Source: Bagarius yarrelli (Eukaryota; Chordata; Actinopteri; Siluriformes; Sisoridae). From it: a stretch of DNA of 64,000 bases. Below, piece by piece: positions 42,701 to 53,925 of this stretch (position 1 is the first letter of the stretch; each line of letters opens with the position of its first letter). A program made the translations under genes and the position numbers. Location of the stretch: assembly GCA_005784505.1 (NCBI GenBank), contig VCAZ01000025.1:4840001-4904000 (forward strand), given 5' to 3'. The notes beneath the pieces were generated by a model that was given only the letters and a program-made list of their open reading frames with translations, was not told the origin of the DNA and ran no database searches.

Positions 42701-44625
42701 ACAAAGAGGCTGATTGAACTCTCACTTGTACTCAATTAGCAAGAAGTGTTTCTGACCAACTTCGCTCTGAAGGGCCGGTGTATTCCTAAAGATTTAAATT
42801 ATCCCGATGGTTGTACTGAAACGTAGCCCTGACGTCTTTCTGTGGACATGTAGGTACATCGAGATCTTCAAGAGCAGCCGCGCTGAAGTGCGCACGCATT
42901 ACGAGCCGCCTCGTAAAGGCATGAGCATGCAGAGACCCGGCCCGTACGACAGGCCTAGCGGGGGCGGTCGCGGCTATAACAGCATGAGCAGAGGAGGTTC
43001 CTTTGACAGGACACGGCGTGGAGGATACGGAGGAGGTGCGATTTGAGTTGTGGAATAAGTTTATTACTGCCTCACTAAAGTTTCACTGAATATACTGTAC
43101 ACCCTAAATGTATGTGTGTAAACTCTTTCCTTATTTCTCAAATATCAGATGGACACTACCGAGATGGCGGTTCTAACTTCTCCAGCACTACAGGCCACTG
43201 CGTGCACATGAGAGGGCTGCCGTACCGCGCCAACGAAAACGACATTTACACTGTAGGGATGCGCGCACACAGCATTGTTTTTTAATTAGAAGATAGTAGG
43301 GTTTCCAGCACCACCAAGCTACCCCTGCTGGGCCCCTGAGCAAGGCCCTCAACTGCTCAGCCAAATGTCAGCAATAAAATTATGATGTATATTTATATTG
43401 TGTTCCACAGTTCTTCTCTCCTCTGAACCCTGTGCGCGTCCACATCGAGGTTGGCCCAGACGGACGTGTGACCGGAGAAGCTGACGTGGAGTTTGCTACA
43501 CATGAGGACGCTGTGGCCGCCATGTCCAAGGATAAAGCCAATATGCGTACGTCCTTCTGAAATACAGCTGGATTGGGATAAAAAAAAATGAATTTGCAGC
43601 GGTGCTTAATTTCGCTTATTGTATCGTTTTATGTCTTCAGAGCATCGCTACGTCGAGCTTTTCTTAAACTCCACCGAGCGGGGCAGTAATGGAGGCTATG
43701 GAGGCCACATGGGAGGCATGGGTGAGTTGTGTAGTCGAGAGGCAACTAAATATAATTAAAACTAATAAGTTTTATGAAATGTGTGTAAAAGTATTTGTTT
43801 TCTGTTTGTTTTAGGTAATCAGTCGTCCTATGGCCATGGCAGTCAGAATATGGGAGGAGGAGGTGGCTATGGTGGAGGCTATAATAGCCAGTCGGGTATG
43901 GGAGGATATAATGACTATGGTAAAAAAAAAAAAAAAAAATCCCCTAAAAGTCAGAATTATTTTAGGTTTTCCCCTTCGGCTCTAAAGCTCCTTTGGTTGT
44001 GTTAGTTATAATGACTAATAACTTATTTGACTAGATGATGTAATACCTCAGCAGTGGGGTTAGTTGGAATTTAAATGAAAGTAAATGATTTAAAAGTGCA
44101 TCTTGTAATATTTCTAGCTAATGAATTTATTAACACTTGAACACAAAGTATTTGAGTATGTAAACAGTATGTAATTTTTTTATAGCAGCTTAGGTCAAAT
44201 ATCCTAAGAGCATAATAACAGTAACTGTGTAGTGAGATCAATAGAAGAGGAGAATTTGCTGCCACTTTTTTTGTACGAGAGCCTTTAGACGACACAAAAA
44301 AACAATTTTTAGTAAGGGTACATAGCGTTCGCAGTGGATAGTGTAATTACTCGGGTAGCATTAGTTACATTTTATGTTACTGGATGGATATTGTAACTAA
44401 GAAAGCTCGTAAACTTCCTGATTAGTGTCCCAGACTAGTGAGCTGATTAAGATGTGGACAAAATATATATTTTTTTTTTTAACCAATCTTACGAGCTGCA
44501 ATAACATTTCCATTTTTTACGTTTTCCTCCTATCAGGTAACCATAACAGCAATTATTATGGTGGCAGTCGCGGCTCCATGGGCATGAACGGTGGTATGAG
44601 CATGGGCGGAGGCTGGGGCATGTAA
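39771..44625 (+). CDS. hnrnph1: Heterogeneous nuclear ribonucleoprotein H1-like, 10 coding exons
   Basis: Nuclear RNA-binding protein that recognises G-runs and regulates splicing and polyadenylation. Coding exons: 39771-39858, 39951-40106, 41414-41557, 41914-42052, 42854-43035, 43149-43252, 43411-43546, 43641-43721, 43815-43919, 44537-44625 (TAA). They join in frame to 407 residues. qRRM1 is at about 7-85 (VVRVRGLPWSC, GEAFVELESEDD), qRRM2 at about 97-175 (LVRLRGLPFGCSKEEIVQFF, GEAFVQFASQEIAEKALKK), qRRM3 at about 253-327 (HCVHMRGLPYRANENDIY, GEADVEFATHEDAVAAMSKD). A Gly/Arg/Tyr-rich linker lies between qRRM2 and qRRM3, and a Gly/Tyr/Met-rich tail ends GGGWGM. The tandem ATGATG start follows the family's MM start. 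The exon at 41914 has a poor acceptor (GGGTTGAAG, little pyrimidine tract). H1 versus H2/F or a fish H1-like duplicate cannot be separated by eye. Confidence 0.92.
40362..40425 (+). repeat. SINE fragment in hnrnph1 intron
   Basis: GGTTCGATTCTCAGCCACTG and GGCCCCCCGAGTAAGGCCCT. It faces the minus copy at 40537. Confidence 0.65.
40537..40655 (-). repeat. SINE, minus copy in hnrnph1 intron
   Basis: GGTTAAGGGCCTTGCTCAGG, GGCCCAACAGT and GCTGGGAATCAAACCCTGAT. Opposite orientation to the copy at 40362. Confidence 0.75.
43300..43370 (+). repeat. SINE fragment in a short hnrnph1 intron
   Basis: CCAGCACCACCAAGCTACCC and GGGCCCCTGAGCAAGGCCCT; body only. Fills much of the 158-nt intron 43253-43410. 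Confidence 0.7.
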
Positions 44626-45068
44626 GGGCTTTCATGTTTCAGCCACCAAGACCAAAAAGAAACATTCTGGGAAAAGAAAAGAGACGGAATGGCGACAGAT
44701 TTAAGTGTAAAGCGAGGAAATGATCAGACTTTTTCTTCTCTCTGTGTTTGGAGTGTTCACACTGCAGTCAGTGTCTGTCTTTGTATTGTGAATCTGCCAA
44801 AACAGTAGGCTGCAGTGGGGTTTATGCTAAACTCTGCTCTAACCCTTAAGCCAAGGTTAATGCTGTAAATATTTTCATTAATGTTCAGTACTGAAAGTGT
44901 AGATTGCCTTCAACGGACCTGCTTTGACTAAGTTTTTATAAATATTGTTAATTTCTGAAAAAAATTTGAATTCTTTGTTTTGGCCAGATTTGATATGAAG
45001 TTAAGTCTTTTAATCTTTGAGTTGTTGTAGGCATGTCCTCCTTTCCTATAGTCTGTGACTGATTTCTC

Positions 45069-45074
45069 AAATAA
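45069..45074 (+). terminator. hnrnph1: hnrnph1 polyadenylation signal
   Basis: AATAAA at the end of a 440-nt, repeat-free 3' UTR, followed by a GT/T-rich stretch (TTGTTTGTGGG) suited to the downstream element. Confidence 0.7.
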
Positions 45075-45869
45075 ACTTGTTTGTGGGTAAAACAGAGTCT
45101 GTGTAGGTTTTATTCCCCCTTTTAAAGCCGGAGATAAATAATGTTTGGGGGTTAATAGTAGTTTAGATAATCATGTTGATGTATTATTGCTACAACCAAA
45201 TGATCAGTATAGCAGTTCAGCCGTGGTCTGATGCACCAAATAAAAAAAGTATTTAAACGTCTTTATATTTCAGTAAAAACTAATTGCAGAACTGCAGCGT
45301 TCAGTTATTTGTGCCGCCAGTTTTTGAAGGATCTTCTGAGTCTGTTAATCAGTTTATTATTATCAGTCTATTAAACTTTAGCCGTACAGTGTGTGACTTC
45401 TTACAAAAAAACTCAGAATAGATAACCATCTGTATATTTTTTTTGTTAGGTTACATTAAATTTAACTATGACTTTATCACGGTATTAAGCGCCCCCTTGT
45501 GGCAGTTTGCTTTTAAATTAAAATAATAACAGGGTGCAGGGTAACACAAAATCCAGTGTTGAATTAAATATTTGTCTTAAACCGCCAGAGTAACACAGTA
45601 GTTTTGTTACTTGCTATTAAAAGGTATATCCAATATCTCTTAACAAAATTGTAACTGTTGAGAAATTGCTGTATTATGCAATAACGGTACATAAGACATT
45701 AACAACATAAGACCTTAAAACCTGCTTTCTGTATAGTTTTTGGGGTTTTCTTAGCAAACCAATTTCTGGACTGAACTCTGGTGTAGACATAAAACATTAT
45801 TTGTGGTTAAAAAAACCTTTATTTTGCAATCTAGTGTTCTTATTTAAGTCTTAAATCATTTTACAACAT

Positions 45870-46053
45870 TTTACATTTGCAGGATTTGGCAGACATCCTT
45901 ATCCAGGGTATTCCCTGTTGTACACCTGAGCAATTAGGGGTAGGGGCCTTGCTCAGGGCCCCAGGGTGGGTGACTTGGTGGTGCTGCAAATCTAACCCGG
46001 CTCTTTAAATTGGTAGTCCAACATCTTAACTACTGTGCTACCACTTCCCCCGG
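45870..46053 (-). repeat. L2-tail SINE, minus copy
   Basis: TTTACATTTGCAGGATTTGG and GGCAGACATCCTTATCCAGG tail, GGGGCCTTGCTCAGGGCCCC body, head ending GTGCTACCACTTCCCC. Confidence 0.85.
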
Positions 46054-46650
46054 TTTTGAAAAAAATGCCTTTTAAATAATTAATATCCCTTAAAATAATC
46101 TCACTTAAGAAATTGTTTAATTTGGCGTATGTTCTGTAAAATGAGCAAGTTAGTGGGGTTTCCCAGCAAAGAGGAAAACATTCCCACAACTTTTACTTTC
46201 AACTTTCTCCAGATGACGTTATTTGTACCTGATAAATGTTCTCAAAATGTTTCAAGCAGAACATCACCATAATATAACCATCAAATAAAGTTTTACTAAC
46301 ATTAAGCAAACTGGGCTTTTGGAACATTTAAACTTATCTTCCCCAAAATCAAAACATAACGTTTAAAAAACGTTCTCAGAACATAAATTTGTTACCTTGG
46401 TTTCTTCTAACATTGGATCCAATAGTGAGGTGTGCAAAATCTTTTGGTCATTTGGTGCATTAATGATGTAAGATACTATTTGTAATATTTACACCATGTT
46501 ATGGTCATTTGGAGTCACATGGTTTTGGATGTTGTTCACATACTTTTGACCATTTAGTGTAGATAGTCAGCATCCTGATGATTTCAAAAAAGAGTTGAAC
46601 ATCTTTTAGTATTTAAAAAAAAAAAAAACTAAGACAATGTAAAAAATTAT

Positions 46651-46990
46651 GGGCAGCATGGTGCAAGAAGGTCCCGGGTTTGATTCCCAGGCAGGGACCT
46701 TTCTGTGTGGAGTTTGCATGTTCACCCTGTAGTTGTGTGGGTTTACTCCGCAGTCCAAAAACATGTATGTTCGGTTGATTGGTGATTCTAAATTGCCCAT
46801 AGGAGTGATTGTGAGTGTGTGTGGTCCTGTGATGGACTGGCAGCTGTCCAGGGTGTACCCCTTTTGCCCTTTCAGAGATGGCTGGGACAGACTCCAGCAG
46901 ATCCCTGTGACCCCGAATTAGGGCATAAGAGGGTATAGAAGATAAATGAATGAATGAATGAATGAATGAATGAATGAATGAATGAATGTG
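46651..46990 (+). repeat. Dispersed fish repeat with (GAAT)n tail, copy 3
   Basis: GGGCAGCATGG head, GTGTGGAGTTTGCATGTTCA, CAGTCCAAAAACATGTATGT, GACTCCAGCAGATCCCTGTG, then about ten GAAT units (46946-46987). Confidence 0.85.
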
Positions 46991-47358
46991 GACTGTACCT
47001 GAAATTATATTCTGTTTTTAATGTAACTTTAGATGATCATGTTTATCATTAAACACTAGATGGCGCTCGGGGATAAAACACACTGCTATTATAATGTTCC
47101 TGTGTTCAGTGTTAAATCTTTAAATTGTGCAAATGTGCCGTAAGTGTAGGTTAATCCGGGCCGACATGCTTTTGCATAAATCGCAGTTTTAATAACATGA
47201 CACTGTGGCAGTTAATTAAATGACCTTTATAAGCGTGTGGATTTCTTTTATTAATATATATTGCTTTATTTCTGACTTTCTTTCTTTCTCTGAATGCGCA
47301 GTGATTTACTCAGGTGTGTCTGTGAATCATGAAGGAAGTGCGGTGTGTACAGTGCGGC

Positions 47359-47507
47359 TATATAACAGCAGGGGCGGAGCAGGACTGACTGAATGCTGTC
47401 TCAGGGACGCACTGACACACACACACACACACACACACCGCTTTCCAGCTCCTCTCAGCTGATTAAAGCCTCTGGACACCAAACTGGATACAACATCTAC
47501 TTGGAAT
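47359..47507 (+). promoter_or_regulatory. hbegf: hbegf core promoter and 5' UTR
   Basis: TATATAA at 47359-47365 is followed by a GC box (GGGGCGG, 47371-47377) and then, about 130 nt on, the hbegf ATG. A (CA)n microsatellite (47413-47439) falls in the predicted leader. A TATA promoter fits an inducible growth-factor gene. The start site is inferred. Confidence 0.5.
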
Positions 47508-48353
47508 ATGAACACCTTTCGACTGGGACTAGTTTTTCTTCACTGTATTGGTGGGTGGTTTTTTTTTTCAGAGACATTGCTGAAGTTTAGCAAAGTTTTC
47601 TGTCTAAAGACGTCACGAGGGATGGAAGCCGTCTTACTCTTATTATTAGCATTTATTATAATTATGAGGTTGCATGGCGCGCGCGCACACATGAGGTTTG
47701 CCTTATTGTACTCGTGAGAACCAGAAAAAAAGTCATACTTAATGATTTAGTTAAATAAATACGTTACACTTATATTAAAAAATTAAATCCTGGCCTAAAC
47801 ATCTGGAACCAAATGATAACCCTGCGTCTCACTTACCCCTGCGTCTCACTTAACCCTGCGTCTCACTTAACCCTGCGTCTCATTTAACCCTGCGCCTCAC
47901 TTTTTAATAAAACTGTATTTCTGTTTGACATTAAAACCATTTCCTCCAGCCTGATGATTCCAGTACACCTGCTAAGTGACACACCTATTTGCAGGTTTCC
48001 TCCAGCTGAGTGACTGCACGTCCCTGGATGAGACTCCAAACTCTTTGGTGACAGCTGGAAAACTGCACACTGCAGACAGTCACACCGAAATAGACAAAAT
48101 AAACATTCTGGACAGCTACGAGGATGAAACGTCTGCGGAATATAAGGACGACTATCCCAGAGGTAGCAACTAAATGTATTATCTTAAATTTATTTGTTTG
48201 CAAACTGCCTGTCTTCTTGCCTGTCTTCTTGCCTGCCTGTCTGTCTGTCTGTCCATCTGTCTAACTCTTTATCTATCTTCTTTTCATCTATCTATCTGTC
48301 TGTCTGTCTGTCTGTCTGTCTGTTGAACTGTCTATGTCTGTCTGTCTGTATGT

Positions 48354-48385
<32 letters not shown>

Positions 48386-48523
48386 TTGTCTGTCTGTCTA
48401 TCTATCTATCTATCTATCTGTCTGTCTGTCTGTCTGTCTAATTGCCTTGAAACTACATTATTCTCATCACTCATTGTTTCATTTCAATTTTTATTTAATC
48501 ACTAATATAAAGTTCTTATAGTT

Positions 48524-48592
<69 letters not shown>

Positions 48593-50035
48593 ATGCAGTG
48601 TTTATCTGTGCAGCTGATTCCACGTGACTTTGTTTGCACTGAAATGTAATAATTTTATAATGTTATAAAGTTGTAATTGGTAGAAAAAGTTTATTAAGCT
48701 TTTTCCTAATTCTATGTATCTGCCTGCATGTGTGCTAATGTACTCTGGTCTTACTTGTGCTCCTTAAAAAAGTTCACCGGTATCTGCTGATTTGATAAAC
48801 CCCGAGCGTTATCTAAGCACTCATAAGCACTATATTCATGTTTAGCTAAATCAGAGGGAAATCTGATATTTGGTATATGACGATGACTGAACCGAGCTTA
48901 CTTTAAGCAGACATCATCAAATGCACTTAACGGGAATTTCTTAAATGACTGCCAAGTGTCTGCTGCCCCAATTTCAGTCTGGTAATAAGCCAAATGTCTG
49001 TAATTTGATGTGTCTCCAGTGTTGGATTCACTATTACCGTGTTTATTTGTGGTGCAGTGAGTGAAATCACAGCTTTACAGCTCCATTGCCTAGTATGTGA
49101 ATATCTGTGTGTCTGTGTACATGGTGGCATCCCATCCCGGGTGTATTTCCACCTTCTGAGCCACCAGATTGAGGTAGTGACTAACGGTGAAGGAATGTAG
49201 CCATCATTTGAGTCTAACATTAATTAAAAGTGGTGCTCACTTAATTTGAATACTTTCTTTTTTTTTTTCCACAGTTGCATTTTCCACAAAGCCCAGAGTT
49301 TCCGCAGGAACCGCAACAAAAGGTCAGAGACAGGACAGAGATAGGAAAAAGAGCCCATGCCTGAGGAAACGATACAGGAATTATTGCGTTCATGGTGTTT
49401 GCCAGTACCTGTCTGAACTAAATCGGACCTCTTGCATGTAAGTCACGCATCGTTAAATCAAAGTGAGCAGCTTAAGATGTGAGTTTTGCTGCTTTTTGCT
49501 TTTGGTATCAGTCGTTTCTGAAGTTGTATATATTTGCAGATGTGATTCAGGATACTCAGGTGACCGCTGCCACCTATTCATCCTTTCCGTCAGCAGAGAA
49601 GATGAGGGCAACAGTCACACAACAGCTCTAGCTGTAATGGCAGTGGTTCTGTCCTTAATATGTCTCACCGCCATCGGCGTTTTAATGGTTCTAAGGTTGG
49701 TTCTTTTGCTAAGCACATATACCTTGTCTACAGTTTAAGTCACTATACTTGGCTAAAATAATGTCTGAAATATTCCTACAGATGTCATAAAAAGGGTGAC
49801 AGCTGTGTGGATGAGAAAATCAGACTAAAGCCACTGCACACTAATGAAGAAAAAGCAAAGTAAGCCTTAATTCTATTTATACTGTTAAAACGATATATAT
49901 CCTAATTATATATACCAAAATACAATTATTTTCTCATTTTCTAATTGTTATTCATAATCATTTCTTGCTAGAGTCACAAGTCAGAGGTTCAGCGGACATG
50001 ACGGCTACCACTTAGAGACGTCCTGTCAGTGCTGA
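47508..50035 (+). CDS. hbegf: Heparin-binding EGF-like growth factor precursor, 6 exons
   Basis: Membrane-anchored ligand that is shed to activate EGFR/ErbB4. Exons: 47508-47550, 47995-48162, 49275-49437, 49540-49695, 49782-49859, 49972-50035 (TGA). All are in frame, giving 223 residues, close to the family's ~208. Order: signal peptide (MNTFRLGLVFLHCIG...), acidic propeptide (LDSYEDETSAEYKDDYPR), a basic heparin-binding run (KGQRQDRDRKKS), one EGF domain (CLRKRYRNYCVHGVCQYL, then TSCICDSGYSGDRCH), a juxtamembrane stretch, a membrane helix (ALAVMAVVLSLICLTAIGVL) and a short tail. EGF cysteine spacing is 8-4-10-1-8; human HB-EGF has 7 in the first loop. The basic run abutting the EGF domain, and pfdn1 next door, identify hbegf rather than areg or btc. 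Teleosts may have two copies; I cannot tell a from b. Confidence 0.92.
47817..47901. repeat. 17-bp tandem repeat in hbegf intron 1
   Basis: Five units of AACCCTGCGTCTCACTT, the last two slightly changed. Confidence 0.9.
48218..48440. repeat. Compound TCTG/CCTG/TCTA microsatellite
   Basis: Long tetranucleotide array in hbegf intron 2, just 55 nt after the exon. The ORF through it is low-complexity. Confidence 0.9.
48525..48590. repeat. (AT)n microsatellite
   Basis: About 33 uninterrupted AT units, a self-complementary tract in hbegf intron 2. Confidence 0.95.
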
Positions 50036-51210
50036 GGAGAAAAACTACACCGCCCGGAACGTCATATGTCTCCAAAGGACGACTTTAATTTTAAAGATTG
50101 TAAAAACTCATCTATGGCTCTGTGTAGCTTTAAAACATGAAGAGCAAAAACTAATCAGAAAGTTAATGAATGTAGTTGTGTTACAGTTTTATAAATGTTG
50201 GAACGTACTATTTATTTCTTTTTAAAGAATACTTGAGCTCAACAAGGTCAGTCAGGTCGGTGTATTTATTTATATATGAACTATTTATTTTGTCATGTCA
50301 TAATGATGTTTATTAACTGAGTGCACTGCCAGGTTGTCATACGTACAGCGCAACCTGTATGCGATTAAACAGTGATGCATTTCTGGTGGTTTTGCGTGTG
50401 AAGAATGTCATTTTTGCATTTATAGATATTACAGATGTATTCAGTGTTTGGCGATGTAGGTGATGTGTACATTTCAGGTCATCTTTGGAAAGGAAGCACA
50501 AAGTACTATATAAGATTCTCCTAACTAGGGTCTATTTATTTACCTTCCCTTAAAGGTACAGGACGGAGTGGAAGATTTCCTATTAAGCAGTGAATCATCA
50601 AACTAAACTTATAATAACTATTGTTTTATGTTAGTCTGGAGTCTAAACTAGAAAAATATTACTATATTACTAAAAAAAAAACCCAGACTTACATATATAT
50701 ATACACTAAGTTGGCACTTATTCTTAAAAAACAATTTAATAATTTTATGTCTCTACTTTTTTCCCAACAGCCAATGGCTTAAAGATTTAGGAATTCTGGC
50801 TTCAATAAGGGTCAAACCATTTAACCTATTTATTTTGTATTATCGAGTATATCATCATTGTTCCTGCTTCCCAAATGTGCCCCTTCCAAACTTTTGTCTT
50901 GTAATGTATGTAGGTTATTTAAGCAGTATTAGTTTATTCAACTTTCCTGGTACATAAAATCAATACATTTAGTAGTGGGAAAGTGGTAGCTTTGGTGGTT
51001 AGGGTGTTGGACTGCTAACCGGAAGATTGTGGGTTTAAGTCCTGGTACCTCCACATTACCACAGCTAAACAAGACCCTTAATTTCCATTTGTTTAAATGA
51101 CATAAATGTAAGTCGCTCTGGATAAAGACGTCTGCCTAAATGCTGTAAATATATTTACACTGTATATCTGTGAGCTCAGTTACTGTTAAATACAATACAA
51201 AATAAATCAC
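50036..51210 (+). other. hbegf: hbegf 3' UTR with AU-rich elements
   Basis: Long AT-rich 3' region. ATTTA-type motifs cluster at 50208-50295 (CTATTTATTTC, GTATTTATTTATAT, CTATTTATTTTG), as expected for a short-lived growth-factor mRNA. A + strand SINE sits at 50973-51150. A possible distal AATAAA is near 51200. Confidence 0.5.
50973..51150 (+). repeat. L2-tail SINE near the hbegf 3' end
   Basis: GTGGGAAAGTGGTAGCTTTG head, GGACTGCTAACCGGAAGATT, tail GTCGCTCTGGATAAAGACGT. Confidence 0.85.
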
Positions 51211-51949
51211 TTTTTATTCAAGAGGTTGACGTTTATTTTGATTAGTTGCTAATTAAAAGAGCTAATTTTTTTTTTTTTACACTTTTGCATATTAAGCCTA
51301 GCAAATGACTGTGATGAAAGTTATATATTAAACGTATGATTATTTTTTGGAGATCAGATTAAATTCAGATTACTAAAACAAAAAAAACCCTGCATATAAA
51401 TCCAGATTCTGGCATGCATGAAGTTGACACCTTAAGTATAATAGTTGAGACACACCCATCTAAAAGATTGTTCAATGTGTGAACAAGATTGTTCTGGGGT
51501 TAACTAACAAAAAACAATCTCTTGTAATTGGAGCAGTAAGATCCAGTGATTTATACATAGTGTGTTGGCGAAAAAACCCTTGAAAATATTGTTTTTAGTT
51601 CTCAATTATGTAAATTGAGATCTCAGTTAACTTGATAATTAATTTAAGTCGTTAGCAGTTTAGTTTATTGCAAGTAGTTGGATCTGAATTAATATATATA
51701 TATATTTATTTCAGTGTTTTTCTGCCTAAACATGACATACATTACTACATTAGATGCAAATATTACATATATTCATTAGTTTAGGTAGATCACAGATAAC
51801 CTAGCACTTAACTGAGAAAAAAAAGGTGATTTTTATGTTTCAACACTGGTTTTTTTCTATCTGTTTGTTGATAAAGACTGTTGACAAATGGCGTCTGCCA
51901 AATAAATTAAATATAAATATAAATAACTGGTACAAAATTATATTCTTTA

Positions 51950-52138
51950 CATTCACAGCATTTGGCAAACATCCTTATCCAGAGCAAAATACATTTCTTT
52001 CTTTTATACAACTGAGCAATTGAGGGTTAAGGGCCTTGCTCAGATGACCAGCAGTGGCAACTTGGTGGTGCTGGGAATCGAAACCCGATCTTCCAAGTTG
52101 CAGTCCAAAACCTTGACCACTGTGCCACCACTTCCCCA
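51950..52138 (-). repeat. L2-tail SINE, minus copy of an inverted pair
   Basis: CAGCATTTGGCAAACATCCT tail, GTTAAGGGCCTTGCTCAG body, GGGAATCGAAACCCGATC reversed B box, and head ending CCACCACTTCCCC. Confidence 0.85.
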
Positions 52139-52190
52139 CTTTCCCACTTAAATTCTATATAAAAAATCATCGAATGCATTCAGACAAGAG

Positions 52191-52352
52191 AGGTGGTGGC
52201 TCGGTCGTTCAGATGTCAGACTGCCAACCAAAAGATTTTTGGGTTTGATTCCCAGTTTCCTCTGCTGGGCCCCTGAGCAAGGCCCTTAACCCCAAACTGC
52301 TCAATGAAATAAAATGTAAGTAGCTCTGGATAAGGATGTCTGCTGTAAATGT
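52191..52352 (+). repeat. L2-tail SINE, plus copy of an inverted pair
   Basis: GAGGTGGTGGCTCGGTCGTT head, GGGCCCCTGAGCAAGGCCCT, tail GTAGCTCTGGATAAGGATGT. Head-to-head with the copy ending at 52138, with about 52 nt between. Confidence 0.85.
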
Positions 52353-52799
52353 ATTGCAAAGAAAATCATCAAATGCAGCCTGACTGAAACTAGTGGTGCC
52401 ATTTAATATCATTATCTATCTTGTTTATACACACACTATTCAGTATTATGATCTCCAGAAATATTATATATTATATATTCCTTTAGTTATATATCAATCA
52501 CAATATAATAATAGCATCTTGGATTATATTATAACCATATAACTATAATAATGCCAGAATATTTATAAGCTCTGGTAATAATGGCTTATGATTTTTATCC
52601 CTACCACACAAAATATTTAGATCGTGAAAATATACCCCAGTATACGTATGATTAAACAGTTCGGTTCAGGTTGCACTGTATATGTCGACTGTAAATCATT
52701 TTTACTGACTCTTCTTATAATAACTGTCTGTAAATCAGCGCGACATTTAGTCAAGCATTTCATTTATTCCCGTAAAAGCTTCTTTCCCCAATATGGGAA

Positions 52800-52870
52800 C
52801 ACTGACTGGGGGCGGGCGAGACCCACAGTGCGCATGCGCATCCCGTTCGCTTGTCTAAAGCAACATGGCG
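52800..52870 (+). promoter_or_regulatory. pfdn1: pfdn1 promoter: GC box, NRF1 and YY1-type sites
   Basis: GC box GGGGGCGGG at 52808-52816, perfect NRF1 palindrome TGCGCATGCGCA at 52829-52840, and a YY1-type element AACATGGCGGC overlapping the start codon at 52865. TATA-less housekeeping layout just upstream of the ATG. Confidence 0.7.
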
Positions 52871-53721
52871 GCCCCCGTAGACCTAGAACTGAAAAAGGTA
52901 AAGCATGATAAAATAACAGCAATTCTTATACCACACACTGAAACTTATTTTATTATAACAAGCTGTCTATATTATAGCATGAATTAAATATTTGTAGGAC
53001 GATTCCTGGATTAGGATCGTGAATAGATGAGTTACATCGTATAAGTATGGGGACGTGGTGTGAGCCGAAATCAAGCTAATTGCTAGCTAATTGTTAAATA
53101 TAATAACGTATACAAGTACAATAATTTATGGGTAATTTTTTTTTAAATAATGAGCTAGCTTATTTTTGCTAATCACATTTTCTCAAATAATTAACCTTTA
53201 AGCCGAAAAAATTGTAGTAATTATATATCCTAACAGATAAATTTTGACGTTTGTTTTCTTGGTTACGAGTTAAGCACATGGGTTCGATCAAAAAAAATAC
53301 AACTTAACTTTCTGTCTCTTATCTAAGTTATTTTAATGGTGTGAAATATTGCGTGTTTCTGTCTTTTTGATCACTCAGGCCTTTGCAGAATTGCAAGCCA
53401 AAATGATAGATACACAGCAGAAGGTGAAGCTGGCAGACATTCAGATCGAGCAGCTGAGTCGTGTGAAGAAGCACGCTAACCTCACCCATGCAGAGATCAC
53501 ATCCCTCCCGAACAGCACTCGCATGTATGAAGGAGTAGGACGCATGTACGTAGCTGCTGTTATTTTATTAAATTGTCTCTAAGACATTCAAGGCGTTAAA
53601 GTTCATAGATTAACCTTTGTTTTTTATGGTTTACAGGTTTATCTTGCAGTCAAAAGATGAGATAAATAATCAGCTGACGGAAAAGCAGAAAACGGCGGAT
53701 GACAAGATTAAAGAGCTGGAG
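52865..53721 (+). CDS. pfdn1: Prefoldin subunit 1, exons 1-3 (3'-partial)
   Basis: Beta-type subunit of the hexameric prefoldin chaperone, which hands unfolded actin and tubulin to CCT. Exons: 52865-52897, 53379-53545, 53637-53721, all in frame, encoding 95 residues of about 122. Visible: MAAPVDLELKK, the first coiled-coil helix (FAELQAKMIDTQQKVKLADI), the hairpin region (TRMYEGVGRMFILQSKDE) and the start of the return helix (KQKTADDKIKELE). The last ~27 residues (the end of the second helix) are not encoded before base 64000, so intron 3 exceeds 10 kb. From memory the human gene also has a very large last intron. The start is fixed by the MAAPVDLELKK N-terminus and the YY1-type ATG context. 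Confidence 0.93.
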
Positions 53722-53781
53722 GTGAAGTTTTTTTCTTACACAATTGCACACATTAGTGTCTCCAAATGACATGACATCTTT

Positions 53782-53925
53782 ACATTTATGGCATTTTGCC
53801 AGACGCCCTTATCCGGAGTGACTTACATTTATGCAACTGAGCAATTGGGGGTTAAGGGCCTTGCCCACGGGGCCCAGCGGTGGTAATTTAGTGATGTTGG
53901 GAATCAAACTCGGGTCAAGCTACTA
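53782..53925 (-). repeat. L2-tail SINE, minus copy
   Basis: GGCATTTTGCCAGACGCCCT tail, GGGGTTAAGGGCCTTGCCCA body, GGGAATCAAACTCGGGTC reversed B box. Confidence 0.85.

Noticed and set aside
48194..48505. 103-codon ORF rich in Cys/Leu/Ser
   Set aside because: Reading through a TCTG/CCTG microsatellite in hbegf intron 2.
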